Part shown: positions 8,258 through 15,284 of the stretch, in pieces
How the letters are laid out: each line of letters opens with the position of its first letter
Numbering within the stretch: position 1 is the stretch's first letter
Assembly (NCBI GenBank): GCA_964432975.1
Contig: CAYSPS010000008.1
Span: 1 to 32,082 of the forward strand
Direction of reading: 5' to 3'
DNA from: CAYSPS01 sp964432975
GTDB taxonomy: Bacteria > Babelota > Babeliae > Babelales > UBA12409
DNA: 32,082 nt
Made by a program: the position numbers and the translations under genes
The notes under the pieces: model-generated
Told to the model about the DNA's origin: nothing
What the model saw: only the letters and a program-made list of their open reading frames with translations
Databases searched by the model: none

Positions 8258-9156
8258 GCACCACGTCGTATCACAAACCAGTTCTTGTAAATGAAGTTGT
8301 TCAATATCTGGATATAAAGCCAGGTGGCATGTATATTGATGCAACATTTGGTGGCGGTGGGCACTCTCGCGCAATTCTTAATGCGCAACCAACTGCAAAA
8401 GTTTTTGCCATTGATTGGGATCAACATGCACTGCAACAAAATGCTTTGGCATTAGAACAAGAATTTGGCACCAGATTTTCATATGTATGGGGAAATTTTG
8501 CGCATATTCATCGCCTCGTACAACAACATATCAAAGATGTAGATGGCATTTTGGCAGATTTCGGCACATCACAAGATCAACTTATCAACCGTGCCGGGTT
8601 TTCCTGGAACATTGATACACCACTTGATATGCGCATGTCACCTGCGCATCAAAAAATCACTGCTCAACAGCTTCTGAACCATGCATCAACACAAGAACTC
8701 GCTGAAATTTTTATTACATATGGCCAGGAACCCTTTGCGCGAGCAATCGCTCGCGCGATTGTGCAGCAACGCACACAAGAACCAATTACACACACCGCTC
8801 AACTTGCACAACTTATTGAACACATCGTAAGCAAAAAACGTAAATATTCAGAATTACATCCAGCAACACGCGTGTTTCAAGCACTGCGTATCTACATCAA
8901 CAAGGAATTGGAAAACATACAAGCGTTTTTAGCAAACGCTCTACAGATCGTTAAACCTGGTGGCACTATTGTTTGTATTAGTTTTCATTCACTTGAAGAT
9001 CGCTTGGTCAAAAGATTTTTTATTGAGCATCCATGCTGCACCACCACCAAGGGTGTACACATTTTAACACCGCAGGTCATCACAGCGAGCCAACAAGAGT
9101 GTGAAATAAACCGCGCAGCACGTTCGGCGCGACTGCGCGCGGCACGTGTCTGCTAA
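8254..9156 (+). CDS. rsmH: 16S rRNA (cytosine(1402)-N(4))-methyltransferase RsmH (MraW)
   Basis: This 300-residue S-adenosylmethionine-dependent enzyme methylates C1402 in the ribosomal decoding site. Family signatures are visible: YHKPVLVNEVV at the N-terminus, IDATFGGGGHSRAIL for the SAM loop (about residues 28-42), DGILADFGTSQDQL, RAGFSWNIDTPLDMRM, ATRVFQALRIYINKEL and IVCISFHSLEDRLVK. It overlaps murF by four bases, so the two are probably translationally coupled. In many bacteria mraW lies in the dcw division and cell-wall cluster, and this pairing is a remnant of that order. It ends 17 bp from the convergent stop of the next gene. Confidence 0.96.
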   Translation: MSTTSYHKPVLVNEVVQYLDIKPGGMYIDATFGGGGHSRAILNAQPTAKVFAIDWDQHALQQNALALEQEFGTRFSYVWGNFAHIHRLVQQHIKDVDGILADFGTSQDQLINRAGFSWNIDTPLDMRMSPAHQKITAQQLLNHASTQELAEIFITYGQEPFARAIARAIVQQRTQEPITHTAQLAQLIEHIVSKKRKYSELHPATRVFQALRIYINKELENIQAFLANALQIVKPGGTIVCISFHSLEDRLVKRFFIEHPCCTTTKGVHILTPQVITASQQECEINRAARSARLRAARVC

Positions 9157-9173
9157 TTTTTTACAATAAAGGC

Positions 9174-9815
9174 TTAATTGCTCGGTCTGATGAAATTTTT
9201 ACATAAGTCATAAAAATATTTCGCTTCTTGCGCAGGATTTTCAGCCTGTGTAACAGAACTACCAACAATAATTCCGTTGGGTTTGAGTTTTAATATTTCT
9301 TGTACATTCGCACGTGTAATCGTTGCAGCAATAAAAATTGGCAGTTGCGTATTGCCGCGTACCAAATCCCATTGATCCAAAAAAGCAAGCGACGCACCTT
9401 CGTCATGCGGTTTGTGCATAAGCAAAGATTGCACATTAAGCCCCTCAGCATCCATAGCTAATTGCCCTGGTGCAGCAACATCGATCATATCGGCACACAC
9501 ATTTACATTATGTTGCTTAGCTGTCTGAACAACCGTGTACAATACGTGGCGACTTGTACCGCCCATAACTGTCACCCAATCGGCCCCCGCATGTGCAACT
9601 ATCTCAGTAATCTGTTCACCACGATCGATCATTTTAGTATCAGCAACCAACGTCTTGCGCGCAAATGCTTTACGAAACGCTTGAATCGCCTCTATGCCAT
9701 ACTGAACAAGGGTCAGTGTTCCAATTTCAAATTGATCACAAAAGGCATCAACTTCACGTGCCACTGTCAAAGCGTGCTCTAAATCAAGCATGTCAAACGA
9801 AATCTGTAATTTCAT
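9174..9815 (-). CDS. HUMPS/OMP-decarboxylase family protein, 3-hexulose-6-phosphate synthase-like
   Basis: This is a 213-residue TIM-barrel protein of the orotidine-5'-phosphate decarboxylase suprafamily. The barrel shows LQISFDMLD, EIGT at strand 2 and ADTKMIDRGE, the DxKxxD metal and catalytic motif, near residues 58-67. AHAGADWVTVMG and a C-terminal IIVGSSVTQAENPAQEA phosphate-binding region follow. This pattern fits 3-hexulose-6-phosphate synthase or 3-keto-L-gulonate-6-phosphate decarboxylase better than pyrF. The usual GG before the phosphate loop reads AATI, so the exact substrate is uncertain. HPS-type enzymes can supply ribulose-5-phosphate where the oxidative pentose pathway is missing. 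ATG 9815 follows GAGAGG at 10 nt; the longer frame from GTG 9833 would place that site inside the gene. It lies 26 bp downstream of ruvX. Confidence 0.7.
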   Translation of the reverse strand: MKLQISFDMLDLEHALTVAREVDAFCDQFEIGTLTLVQYGIEAIQAFRKAFARKTLVADTKMIDRGEQITEIVAHAGADWVTVMGGTSRHVLYTVVQTAKQHNVNVCADMIDVAAPGQLAMDAEGLNVQSLLMHKPHDEGASLAFLDQWDLVRGNTQLPIFIAATITRANVQEILKLKPNGIIVGSSVTQAENPAQEAKYFYDLCKNFIRPSN

Positions 9816-9841
9816 AAAAATACAACCTCTCACGATTTCTA

Positions 9842-10279
9842 TTATTTGTAAGACTGGCTTAAATCATCATCAGGAACTAACTCGTGCATTTGTGAGTCTA
9901 AATAAGATTGCAAAATAATGGCGGCCGCTACTTCATGCTCATAATTCTTATCACGCTTTATTTTATGCGCCACTAATGTACGCGCTTGTTTGCTTGTCAA
10001 CCGTTCGTCCCACCACACCCACCGTATCTGCGGAAACTTCTGTGCCAGCACAGTTTGCAATGCCACCACTTTGCGCGTTTGCTCACTTTCAGTCCCCCGC
10101 AATGTTTTTGGCTTGCCAATCACAATAGTGTTCGTCTGGTACTCTCCCACTAACTGCGTAATAAGCGAAGTTAATTGTGACGTTAAAACACTTTTATACG
10201 GTGCCGCAAGGATACTCAAATCATCCGCATATGCCACGCCTGTGTGTACATCACCAATATCAAGTGCTATAATTTTCAT
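9842..10279 (-). CDS. ruvX: Putative pre-16S rRNA nuclease / Holliday-junction resolvase-like YqgF (RuvX)
   Basis: This 145-residue RNase H-fold protein has IALDIGDVHTGVAYAD (first catalytic Asp near residue 7), VIGKPKTLRGTES, WWDERLTSKQAR and VAAAIILQSYLDS, in the family order and spacing. YqgF proteins process the 5' end of 16S rRNA. The C-terminal motif is normally DxxAA and here reads HEVAAA, so the last acidic residue is displaced or replaced. It is the first gene of a two-gene minus-strand unit with the HPS-like gene. It is divergent from murE across 72 bp. Confidence 0.85.
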   Translation of the reverse strand: MKIIALDIGDVHTGVAYADDLSILAAPYKSVLTSQLTSLITQLVGEYQTNTIVIGKPKTLRGTESEQTRKVVALQTVLAQKFPQIRWVWWDERLTSKQARTLVAHKIKRDKNYEHEVAAAIILQSYLDSQMHELVPDDDLSQSYK

Positions 10280-10351
10280 AATCTTACTCTGACATAAGTT
10301 TTAATCTAAATAAAGAAAAATCTGTTACCCGCGTGCGCGCAAGGAGCACAA

Positions 10352-11767
10352 ATGATCTACCGTGTGAGCAGCCACACAGATAATGTTGGACCAGGCTCAA
10401 CATATGTGGTAATTGTTGGAACACATGAAAATGGCATTAATTTTATTCCACAGGCAATCGAACGTGGTGCAACTACCGTTGTTATTCCCGCAACAACATC
10501 TTTAAGCCATGATATTATTGCGCTCTGCAAACAAAAAAATATTACCGTGCTACGCGAAGAAGATACTCGTCGCGCACTTGCATATTATGCTACACGCGCA
10601 TATGACGAACCTGCAAAAAAATTGCGTATTATCGGCGTTACCGGCACCGATGGCAAAACTACAAGCGCATATCTTGTATATCACATTTTACAACAAGCAG
10701 GTTATTCAACGGCACTTTTAAGCGGCGTTGATATTTTTTTAAACAACGAAAAATCAAGCGCACAACTGACCACGGCAAAACCAGATTTTTTACATTATTT
10801 TTTCGATCAATGTATACAAAAAAATATCACTCACGTTGTCATTGAAGTATCTGCTCAATCGTACACGCTTCACCGTGTTGAAGGTATTGAATTTGCCGGG
10901 CTCATATTCACAAACTTGGCAAAGGAACATGGCGAATTTTACAAAACGATCGATGATTATTTTGACGCTAAATGTGAAATCTTGCGTCAGGGCACACCAC
11001 ATGCACCACTCATTATTCATGACAACAATGAGTGGAGTCAGAAAGTATATGAGCGCTTTCCTCATGCCCAAATCTGCGGTATTGCAAAAACAGCAGATTA
11101 TCAAGTACGTATCGAACATGAATCACTTGAACAACAAACAATCTCTGTGCATCTGCGTGGTACTCATACCTGGCACACTGTAACCTCGCCACTTACTGGA
11201 AGTTATAATGCGTACAATATCATTGGCGCGATTGGATTAACGCATGCTCTTGGAATTTCATTTAACAATATCCGTAAAGCAGTAGAAACTTTTGCCGGCG
11301 TACCCGGAAGATTGCAAAAATTTACTTTGGCAAATGGTGCACGTGCAATTGTTGATTATGCACATACACCACAAGCATTTAATGCTGTTTTGCCACATAT
11401 ACGTCGTCATACAAAAAATAAAATGACTCTTATTTTTGGCCTGGGTGGAGGCAAAGATGCACAAAAGCGCCCACTCATGGGACAAGTTGCTGCTCAGTAC
11501 GCAGATCATATTATTTTAAGCAACGATAACCCACGTCATGAAGACCCATTCACCATTATGGATATGATCATGGCAAACTTAACGCCAAGCGAACGAAAAA
11601 AATTTACACGCGAACCAGATCGCAAACGAGCATTTGAACTTGCATATCAACAAGCTAGCGCCGGAGACACTATTGCGCTCTTGGGTATGGGTGCTGAAGA
11701 AACACAAATTATTGGAACACGGCGTATAGCATATTCCGATATTGCCGTTATACGCGCATTTATGTAA
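10352..11767 (+). CDS. murE: UDP-N-acetylmuramyl-tripeptide synthetase MurE
   Basis: This is a 471-residue Mur ligase. ATP binding is shown by GVTGTDGKTT (about residues 94-103), and the central domain by IFTNLAKEHGEFYKTIDDYFDAK with the lysine that is carbamylated in the family. The C-terminal domain carries VDYAHTPQAF, FGLGGGKDAQKRPLMG and SNDNPRHEDP. The DNPR motif near residue 392 is the established marker for meso-diaminopimelate specificity, as opposed to lysine. MurE adds that third residue to UDP-MurNAc-L-Ala-D-Glu. The usual DHLDxH segment reads EHGEFY, a departure at conserved positions. ATG 10352 follows a strong AAGGAG. The gene stands apart from murF, with minus-strand genes between. 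Its stop overlaps the convergent ACP-like gene by 8 bp. Confidence 0.94.
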   Translation: MIYRVSSHTDNVGPGSTYVVIVGTHENGINFIPQAIERGATTVVIPATTSLSHDIIALCKQKNITVLREEDTRRALAYYATRAYDEPAKKLRIIGVTGTDGKTTSAYLVYHILQQAGYSTALLSGVDIFLNNEKSSAQLTTAKPDFLHYFFDQCIQKNITHVVIEVSAQSYTLHRVEGIEFAGLIFTNLAKEHGEFYKTIDDYFDAKCEILRQGTPHAPLIIHDNNEWSQKVYERFPHAQICGIAKTADYQVRIEHESLEQQTISVHLRGTHTWHTVTSPLTGSYNAYNIIGAIGLTHALGISFNNIRKAVETFAGVPGRLQKFTLANGARAIVDYAHTPQAFNAVLPHIRRHTKNKMTLIFGLGGGKDAQKRPLMGQVAAQYADHIILSNDNPRHEDPFTIMDMIMANLTPSERKKFTREPDRKRAFELAYQQASAGDTIALLGMGAEETQIIGTRRIAYSDIAVIRAFM

Positions 11768-12017
11768 TTTGGTTTATACTGATTTTTTTACTGCAAATGT
11801 AGTGTATCGTCGCAGGAATCGACGTAAGCTGCTCGCACTCTTCATCGCTAATCTCCACCATAAATGCGTCCTCAAGTTTGAGCACAATTTCAAACATATC
11901 AAGCACATCAACACCAAGCTCCTGGTATGTTTCGGTACCAGCAATATTGGTTACTTGCTTCTTAAGCACTTCAGCCACAGTCGAAATAACTTGAACTGCA
12001 ATAACTTTTTCATCCAT
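11760..12017 (-). CDS. Acyl-carrier-protein-like protein lacking the phosphopantetheine serine
   Basis: This 85-residue protein has the length, acidity and helical pattern of an ACP. Its ELGVDVLDMFEIVLKLEDAF aligns with the family's LGADSLDxVELVMALEEEF, and DEECEQL...ATIHYI with the helix IV end. The serine of DSL that carries 4'-phosphopantetheine is Val38 here (codon GTG), so it cannot hold an acyl chain by the standard chemistry. The start ATG follows AAGGGA. The upstream FabD-like gene ends inside its first codons (8-bp overlap), so the two are almost certainly co-transcribed and translationally coupled. Its 3' end overlaps the end of murE. It could be a repurposed protein-protein adaptor or a decaying relic; the intact frame and coupling favour a retained function. 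Confidence 0.8.
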   Translation of the reverse strand: MDEKVIAVQVISTVAEVLKKQVTNIAGTETYQELGVDVLDMFEIVLKLEDAFMVEISDEECEQLTSIPATIHYICSKKISINQIT

Positions 12018-12933
12018 GTAATAATTCCCTTAAATCACACCGCTGTACAAATTGTACAATGGGTTTATCTTCAATGAATTTTCTAATTATCGCCAAAGAT
12101 GCGTGATTTGGGCCAATTTGTAAAAAATGATCATACACATGCAAACTACGCATAATACGAGGAATATTAATTGGTTCTTGCACGAATCTAATAAGTGAAC
12201 TCTTTTCAAGTTGTTGCCCAACACGAACCAAAACACCTTCTTGTGTTATAATATTAAACTGCAGTGGGTGACAGTCAATTTTGGCTAAGTATGCGCTTAA
12301 GCGCAAAAAAAAAGGGCGCTGCAAAAACGCATGTAGTCCATATGCTGCAGGTTCTTGAGTTATGTAGACCGTTGGAACTTCTGCATCAACCATGTTTATT
12401 AGTTTTTGCACTGCACGCTCTTCACCTACTACGATAAATTCTTTTTCACTCCGAACAAAACCTAAAGAAACATGGTCACAAATTTCTGCACGATCTAAAA
12501 AATCATACAAACGCTCAAGCGGCATACCAATAATACGCGCATTGGTTGCGCGACCATCGTTCACAGATTCTTCAAAAAACATCAAATATTTGCGCAAAAG
12601 ATACAATCCATCAGGAAAGTTAATTGCCCGCGATGCATTAAGCACAGATGCATAGCCAACACCCCAACCAGTAATTACTTCTGGTCTCACCCCATGTTCA
12701 CAAAGCACGTCGTACAATGCTGCATGCACAACAAAAAGTGATAGATACGCATGTAATGGCTTGGCCAGTTCTTTTTCTGAAGAAGCAAAACACAGTTTGA
12801 CGAAATTCAAACCCACACAATTGGACGCTTCTTCAAAGCGCTCTTGTACGATCCGATAACGATCGTAAAAATCTTTTCCCATGCCTACGCACTGTGAGCC
12901 ATAGCCAGGGAAAATAAAGCCGAGTGAACTCAC
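12010..12933 (-). CDS. FabD-like (malonyl-CoA:ACP transacylase fold) protein without the nucleophilic serine
   Basis: This 307-residue protein follows FabD end to end: FIFPGYGSQCVGMGKDFY at the N-terminus, a helix with LYLLRKYLM, a His at residue 201 twenty residues before LAKID as in FabD, and LQIGPNHASLAIIRK near the end. FabD moves malonyl groups from CoA to ACP through an acyl-serine in GHSxGE. Here that motif reads GWGVG (residues 89-93), so the serine is Gly91 and its neighbouring His is Trp. The PGQGSQ glutamine is Tyr. It is therefore predicted to be a pseudoenzyme. GTG 12933 follows AAAAGGGG. It overlaps the ACP-like gene, itself missing its serine, so the pair lost acyl chemistry together. 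Confidence 0.82.
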   Translation of the reverse strand: MSSLGFIFPGYGSQCVGMGKDFYDRYRIVQERFEEASNCVGLNFVKLCFASSEKELAKPLHAYLSLFVVHAALYDVLCEHGVRPEVITGWGVGYASVLNASRAINFPDGLYLLRKYLMFFEESVNDGRATNARIIGMPLERLYDFLDRAEICDHVSLGFVRSEKEFIVVGEERAVQKLINMVDAEVPTVYITQEPAAYGLHAFLQRPFFLRLSAYLAKIDCHPLQFNIITQEGVLVRVGQQLEKSSLIRFVQEPINIPRIMRSLHVYDHFLQIGPNHASLAIIRKFIEDKPIVQFVQRCDLRELLHG

Positions 12934-13010
12934 GGCACCCCTTTTGGTTGATCAACAAATGCTCACAAATGCTTCAAAAAATTTACTGTCCTTAACTTAC
13001 CAGACCAAAA

Positions 13011-13751
13011 CTACGCAAAAACCTCTAATTGAGCCTGGGCCAATTTAATCCATGGTGACTGTGCACGCGCAGAAACGGTTTCTTGCGAAGGCACCATAGC
13101 GATAACTAACTTCCAGTATGCGATAGCCTTCTCGATTTCACCATGCGCCGCATAATATAAACCAAGATAATAACACGCCATATCTTGATTGATATGCGCA
13201 GCGTCGTTGGCGATTTTTTCTAGCCGCACAACACCTTGAAGAGGATCTTTACTGTCAAGTAACATAAGCGCATATGCAATATCATACAAGCCATAATACG
13301 GACTTGTCGAACCAAGCTGCTTTAAGCCTTCATTCATGGTTCTTAAGCCAGCTTCGCGATCATTCTTTTGAATTTCAATGTTTGCAAGCAGCATCTTAAA
13401 AAATGGCGCAAAAACAGAACGCTTATAGTGAATATCAGCTTGCTTTAAATCAACTTCAGCTTGTTCCAATACTTCAGCATATTCTTCTGGTTTTGTTTGC
13501 GGTGAAACTTGTCGCGCAAGTGCCTGTTGGTATGCATCATAAGCATCAACGAAGGCCATATGTGCCTTTTGTGTTGAACGTTCACGCATGAAACGATAGC
13601 CCTTATAGCCCCACCAACCACCAAGTGCAACTAAAACGGCTAACAAAAGCAGAGTAAAAGTTTTGTCTTCTTTAAGTGACTGAAGTACATGTTTTTGAAA
13701 AAAAACATGTACTTCAGTTCGTATTTTTTCCCATTCGACACCGACAGCCAT
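13011..13751 (-). CDS. Single-pass membrane TPR-like protein (YfgM-type)
   Basis: This is a 246-residue protein with a cytoplasmic N-terminus of about 30 residues and one hydrophobic segment (FTLLLLAVLVALGGWWGY, about residues 32-49). A helical region with TPR-like pairs follows, including ACYYLGLYYAAHGEIEKAIAYWKLVI near residue 200. The layout matches the YfgM/TPR_21 family, in which YfgM assists proteins leaving the SecYEG translocon in E. coli. That functional transfer is inference from architecture. The start has a strong GAAGGAAG. It lies 37 bp downstream of rpmF on the same strand, probably in one transcript. Confidence 0.7.
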   Translation of the reverse strand: MAVGVEWEKIRTEVHVFFQKHVLQSLKEDKTFTLLLLAVLVALGGWWGYKGYRFMRERSTQKAHMAFVDAYDAYQQALARQVSPQTKPEEYAEVLEQAEVDLKQADIHYKRSVFAPFFKMLLANIEIQKNDREAGLRTMNEGLKQLGSTSPYYGLYDIAYALMLLDSKDPLQGVVRLEKIANDAAHINQDMACYYLGLYYAAHGEIEKAIAYWKLVIAMVPSQETVSARAQSPWIKLAQAQLEVFA

Positions 13752-13788
13752 GCTCTTCCTTCATCTTAAACTTACTATTCGTTTATTA

Positions 13789-14058
13789 TTACTTTTGCGT
13801 AGCTGTTTCTGTCGATGCTTGACGCCCTTTGGCGCGCAATTCTTTTGCCTTGCGAACCTCATCGCGCTTCAACCCACGTTCGATTCTCGTGCGTGTAATT
13901 TTAATACCGCGGTAGTAACCACAATTTTTACATACCGCATGCGGCACCACCGGCATTGTACAATTACCGCAAACGCCAAGCGCCTTTATTTCAATGCCCT
14001 TATTGGCAAATCTTTTATCACGACGCGCCTTAGATCTCTTTCTCTTGGGTACACCCAT
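13789..14058 (-). CDS. rpmF: 50S ribosomal protein L32
   Basis: An 89-residue basic protein starting MGVPKRKRSKARRDKR, the L32 hallmark. A four-cysteine zinc ribbon follows (CGNC...PHAVCKNCGYYRG), so this is the zinc-binding form. The C-terminal tail of about 30 residues, rich in Lys, Arg and Glu, is longer than in many L32 proteins. The ATG is preceded by AGGA. It has its own candidate promoter (14121-14149) just after a terminator-like element behind dprA. Confidence 0.95.
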   Translation of the reverse strand: MGVPKRKRSKARRDKRFANKGIEIKALGVCGNCTMPVVPHAVCKNCGYYRGIKITRTRIERGLKRDEVRKAKELRAKGRQASTETATQK

Positions 14059-14120
14059 CGGAAAATTCCTAACTGTTTATTCAACTCACAAACATAATTC
14101 TTCACTTTATTGTTATAAAA

Positions 14121-14149
14121 AGTATATCTAATTTTGAGTCAAATAGCAA
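14121..14149 (-). promoter_or_regulatory. Candidate promoter for rpmF and the TPR gene
   Basis: Minus strand TTGCTA (14149-14144), 17-bp spacer, TATACT (14126-14121). The ten bases TAGATATACT at the -10 region are identical to those in the gyrA promoter candidate. Confidence 0.5.
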
Positions 14150-14185
14150 AAAAGCCGCTCAAGAATTTACTTGAAAAAGCCCGGC
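14148..14185 (-). terminator. Terminator-like hairpin at the end of dprA
   Basis: On the minus strand an interrupted stem (GCC with GGC outside, TCAAG with CTTGA inside) spans the dprA stop and is followed by six T (14153-14148). The stem is imperfect, so termination may be partial. Confidence 0.4.
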
Positions 14186-15268
14186 AAAATTTTGCGTAAT
14201 TAAACCATTTATCTGTAATTCAAAAAGTTTGGCACGCACCACGTTCTGGTCACTGGCAGTATCAACAACTAACTCATCAAACGAGCGCGCTCGGACACAG
14301 AGTTGCAAAATTTTCTCTGACAGCGTTTGGGGCGTTTTTACCGAAGAATTCCCAAGATTATGTATCTTTTTTTCACAACGAGTACACACAAGCCCAAGGG
14401 CTTGAAAAATATCAGCTGCTGACACAACAACATGCGCCCCTTGGCTAATAAGTGCGTTACAACCAACACTAAGCTCGTCATGATATGCCCCAGGAACGGC
14501 CATCACCGTACGCCCATAATCAAGCGCAAATTGCACTGTTGTGTGTGTGCCGCTTTTACATGCGGCTTGCACAACCAAAACACCCGAACTCAGCCCAGCA
14601 ATAATGCGGTTGCGTGCGGGGAAGTTACCCTTAATTGGCACCGTCTGCATGCTAAACGGGCTTACCAGCGCTCCCCCGCTATCAACAATTTTTTTAAAAA
14701 GTTCAAGATTAACCATTGGGTATGGACGCAATAATCCAGAACCAAGCACCGCAATTGTTGGCACACTATGCGCGCAGGCTGCAGCATGCGCCATGGTATC
14801 AACCCCCACAGCGCCACCACTGACAATAGCCACATCAGCGGCAACAAGTTCTGGCATAATATGTTCAATAAAAGTGTGGGCATAATGAGTTCCTGCGCGT
14901 GAACCAATAATAGCTAAATATGATTGGGCATGCGGTGGTCTGCCAAGCCAGTAAAGAACTGGCGGTGTTGCAAAGCAATGACGCAAAAGCACGGGATATG
15001 TATCGTCAAGCAATGTTGTTATACCGACACGATGGCGGCTCACTCGCTCAAGCTCTTCATCGTATTTACAACGCGCAACAAGACCGTCAACAAGCAAATG
15101 AGCTACATGTTCTGAAAACCCCCAAGATCGCCAATCAGCAGACGTAAAACGATAAATCTCTTCAAAAGCACATGCACGTTGCGTGCACTGTGCAATAATA
15201 TGCGCAATAGTAACAGGACCAACCCCGTCAAGCAAATTCAAGTGAATCAAAACTTGTTGTGGCGTCAT
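14159..15268 (-). CDS. dprA: DNA-processing protein DprA (Smf)
   Basis: This 369-residue protein has a short N-terminal helix-hairpin-helix-like stretch (LNLLDGVGPVTIAHI) and the Rossmann-fold DprA core. Core motifs are LAIIGSRAGT, VSGGAVGVDTMAH, PARNRIIAGLS, SGTHTTVQFALDYGR, AVPG and GCNALISQGA. A C-terminal winged-helix-like segment follows (FDELVVDTASDQNVVRAKLFELQINGLI, shown in the protein's last 50 residues). DprA binds incoming single-stranded DNA and loads RecA, so its retention fits natural transformation or general recombination. It starts 16 bp after the gyrA stop and is probably co-transcribed with gyrA. Confidence 0.94.
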   Translation of the reverse strand: MTPQQVLIHLNLLDGVGPVTIAHIIAQCTQRACAFEEIYRFTSADWRSWGFSEHVAHLLVDGLVARCKYDEELERVSRHRVGITTLLDDTYPVLLRHCFATPPVLYWLGRPPHAQSYLAIIGSRAGTHYAHTFIEHIMPELVAADVAIVSGGAVGVDTMAHAAACAHSVPTIAVLGSGLLRPYPMVNLELFKKIVDSGGALVSPFSMQTVPIKGNFPARNRIIAGLSSGVLVVQAACKSGTHTTVQFALDYGRTVMAVPGAYHDELSVGCNALISQGAHVVVSAADIFQALGLVCTRCEKKIHNLGNSSVKTPQTLSEKILQLCVRARSFDELVVDTASDQNVVRAKLFELQINGLITQNFAGLFQVNS

Positions 15269-15284
15269 ACATCTTAAATAAATT

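Noticed and set aside
7936..8439. 167-codon minus-strand open frame across the murF/rsmH junction.
   Set aside because: It is antisense to two well-supported genes, has no family features, and its composition follows from the opposite strand.
12943..12953. GTTGATCAAC palindrome before the FabD-like gene as an operator.
   Set aside because: It is a single short palindrome overlapping the leader, with no second copy and no identifiable promoter. Chance is adequate.
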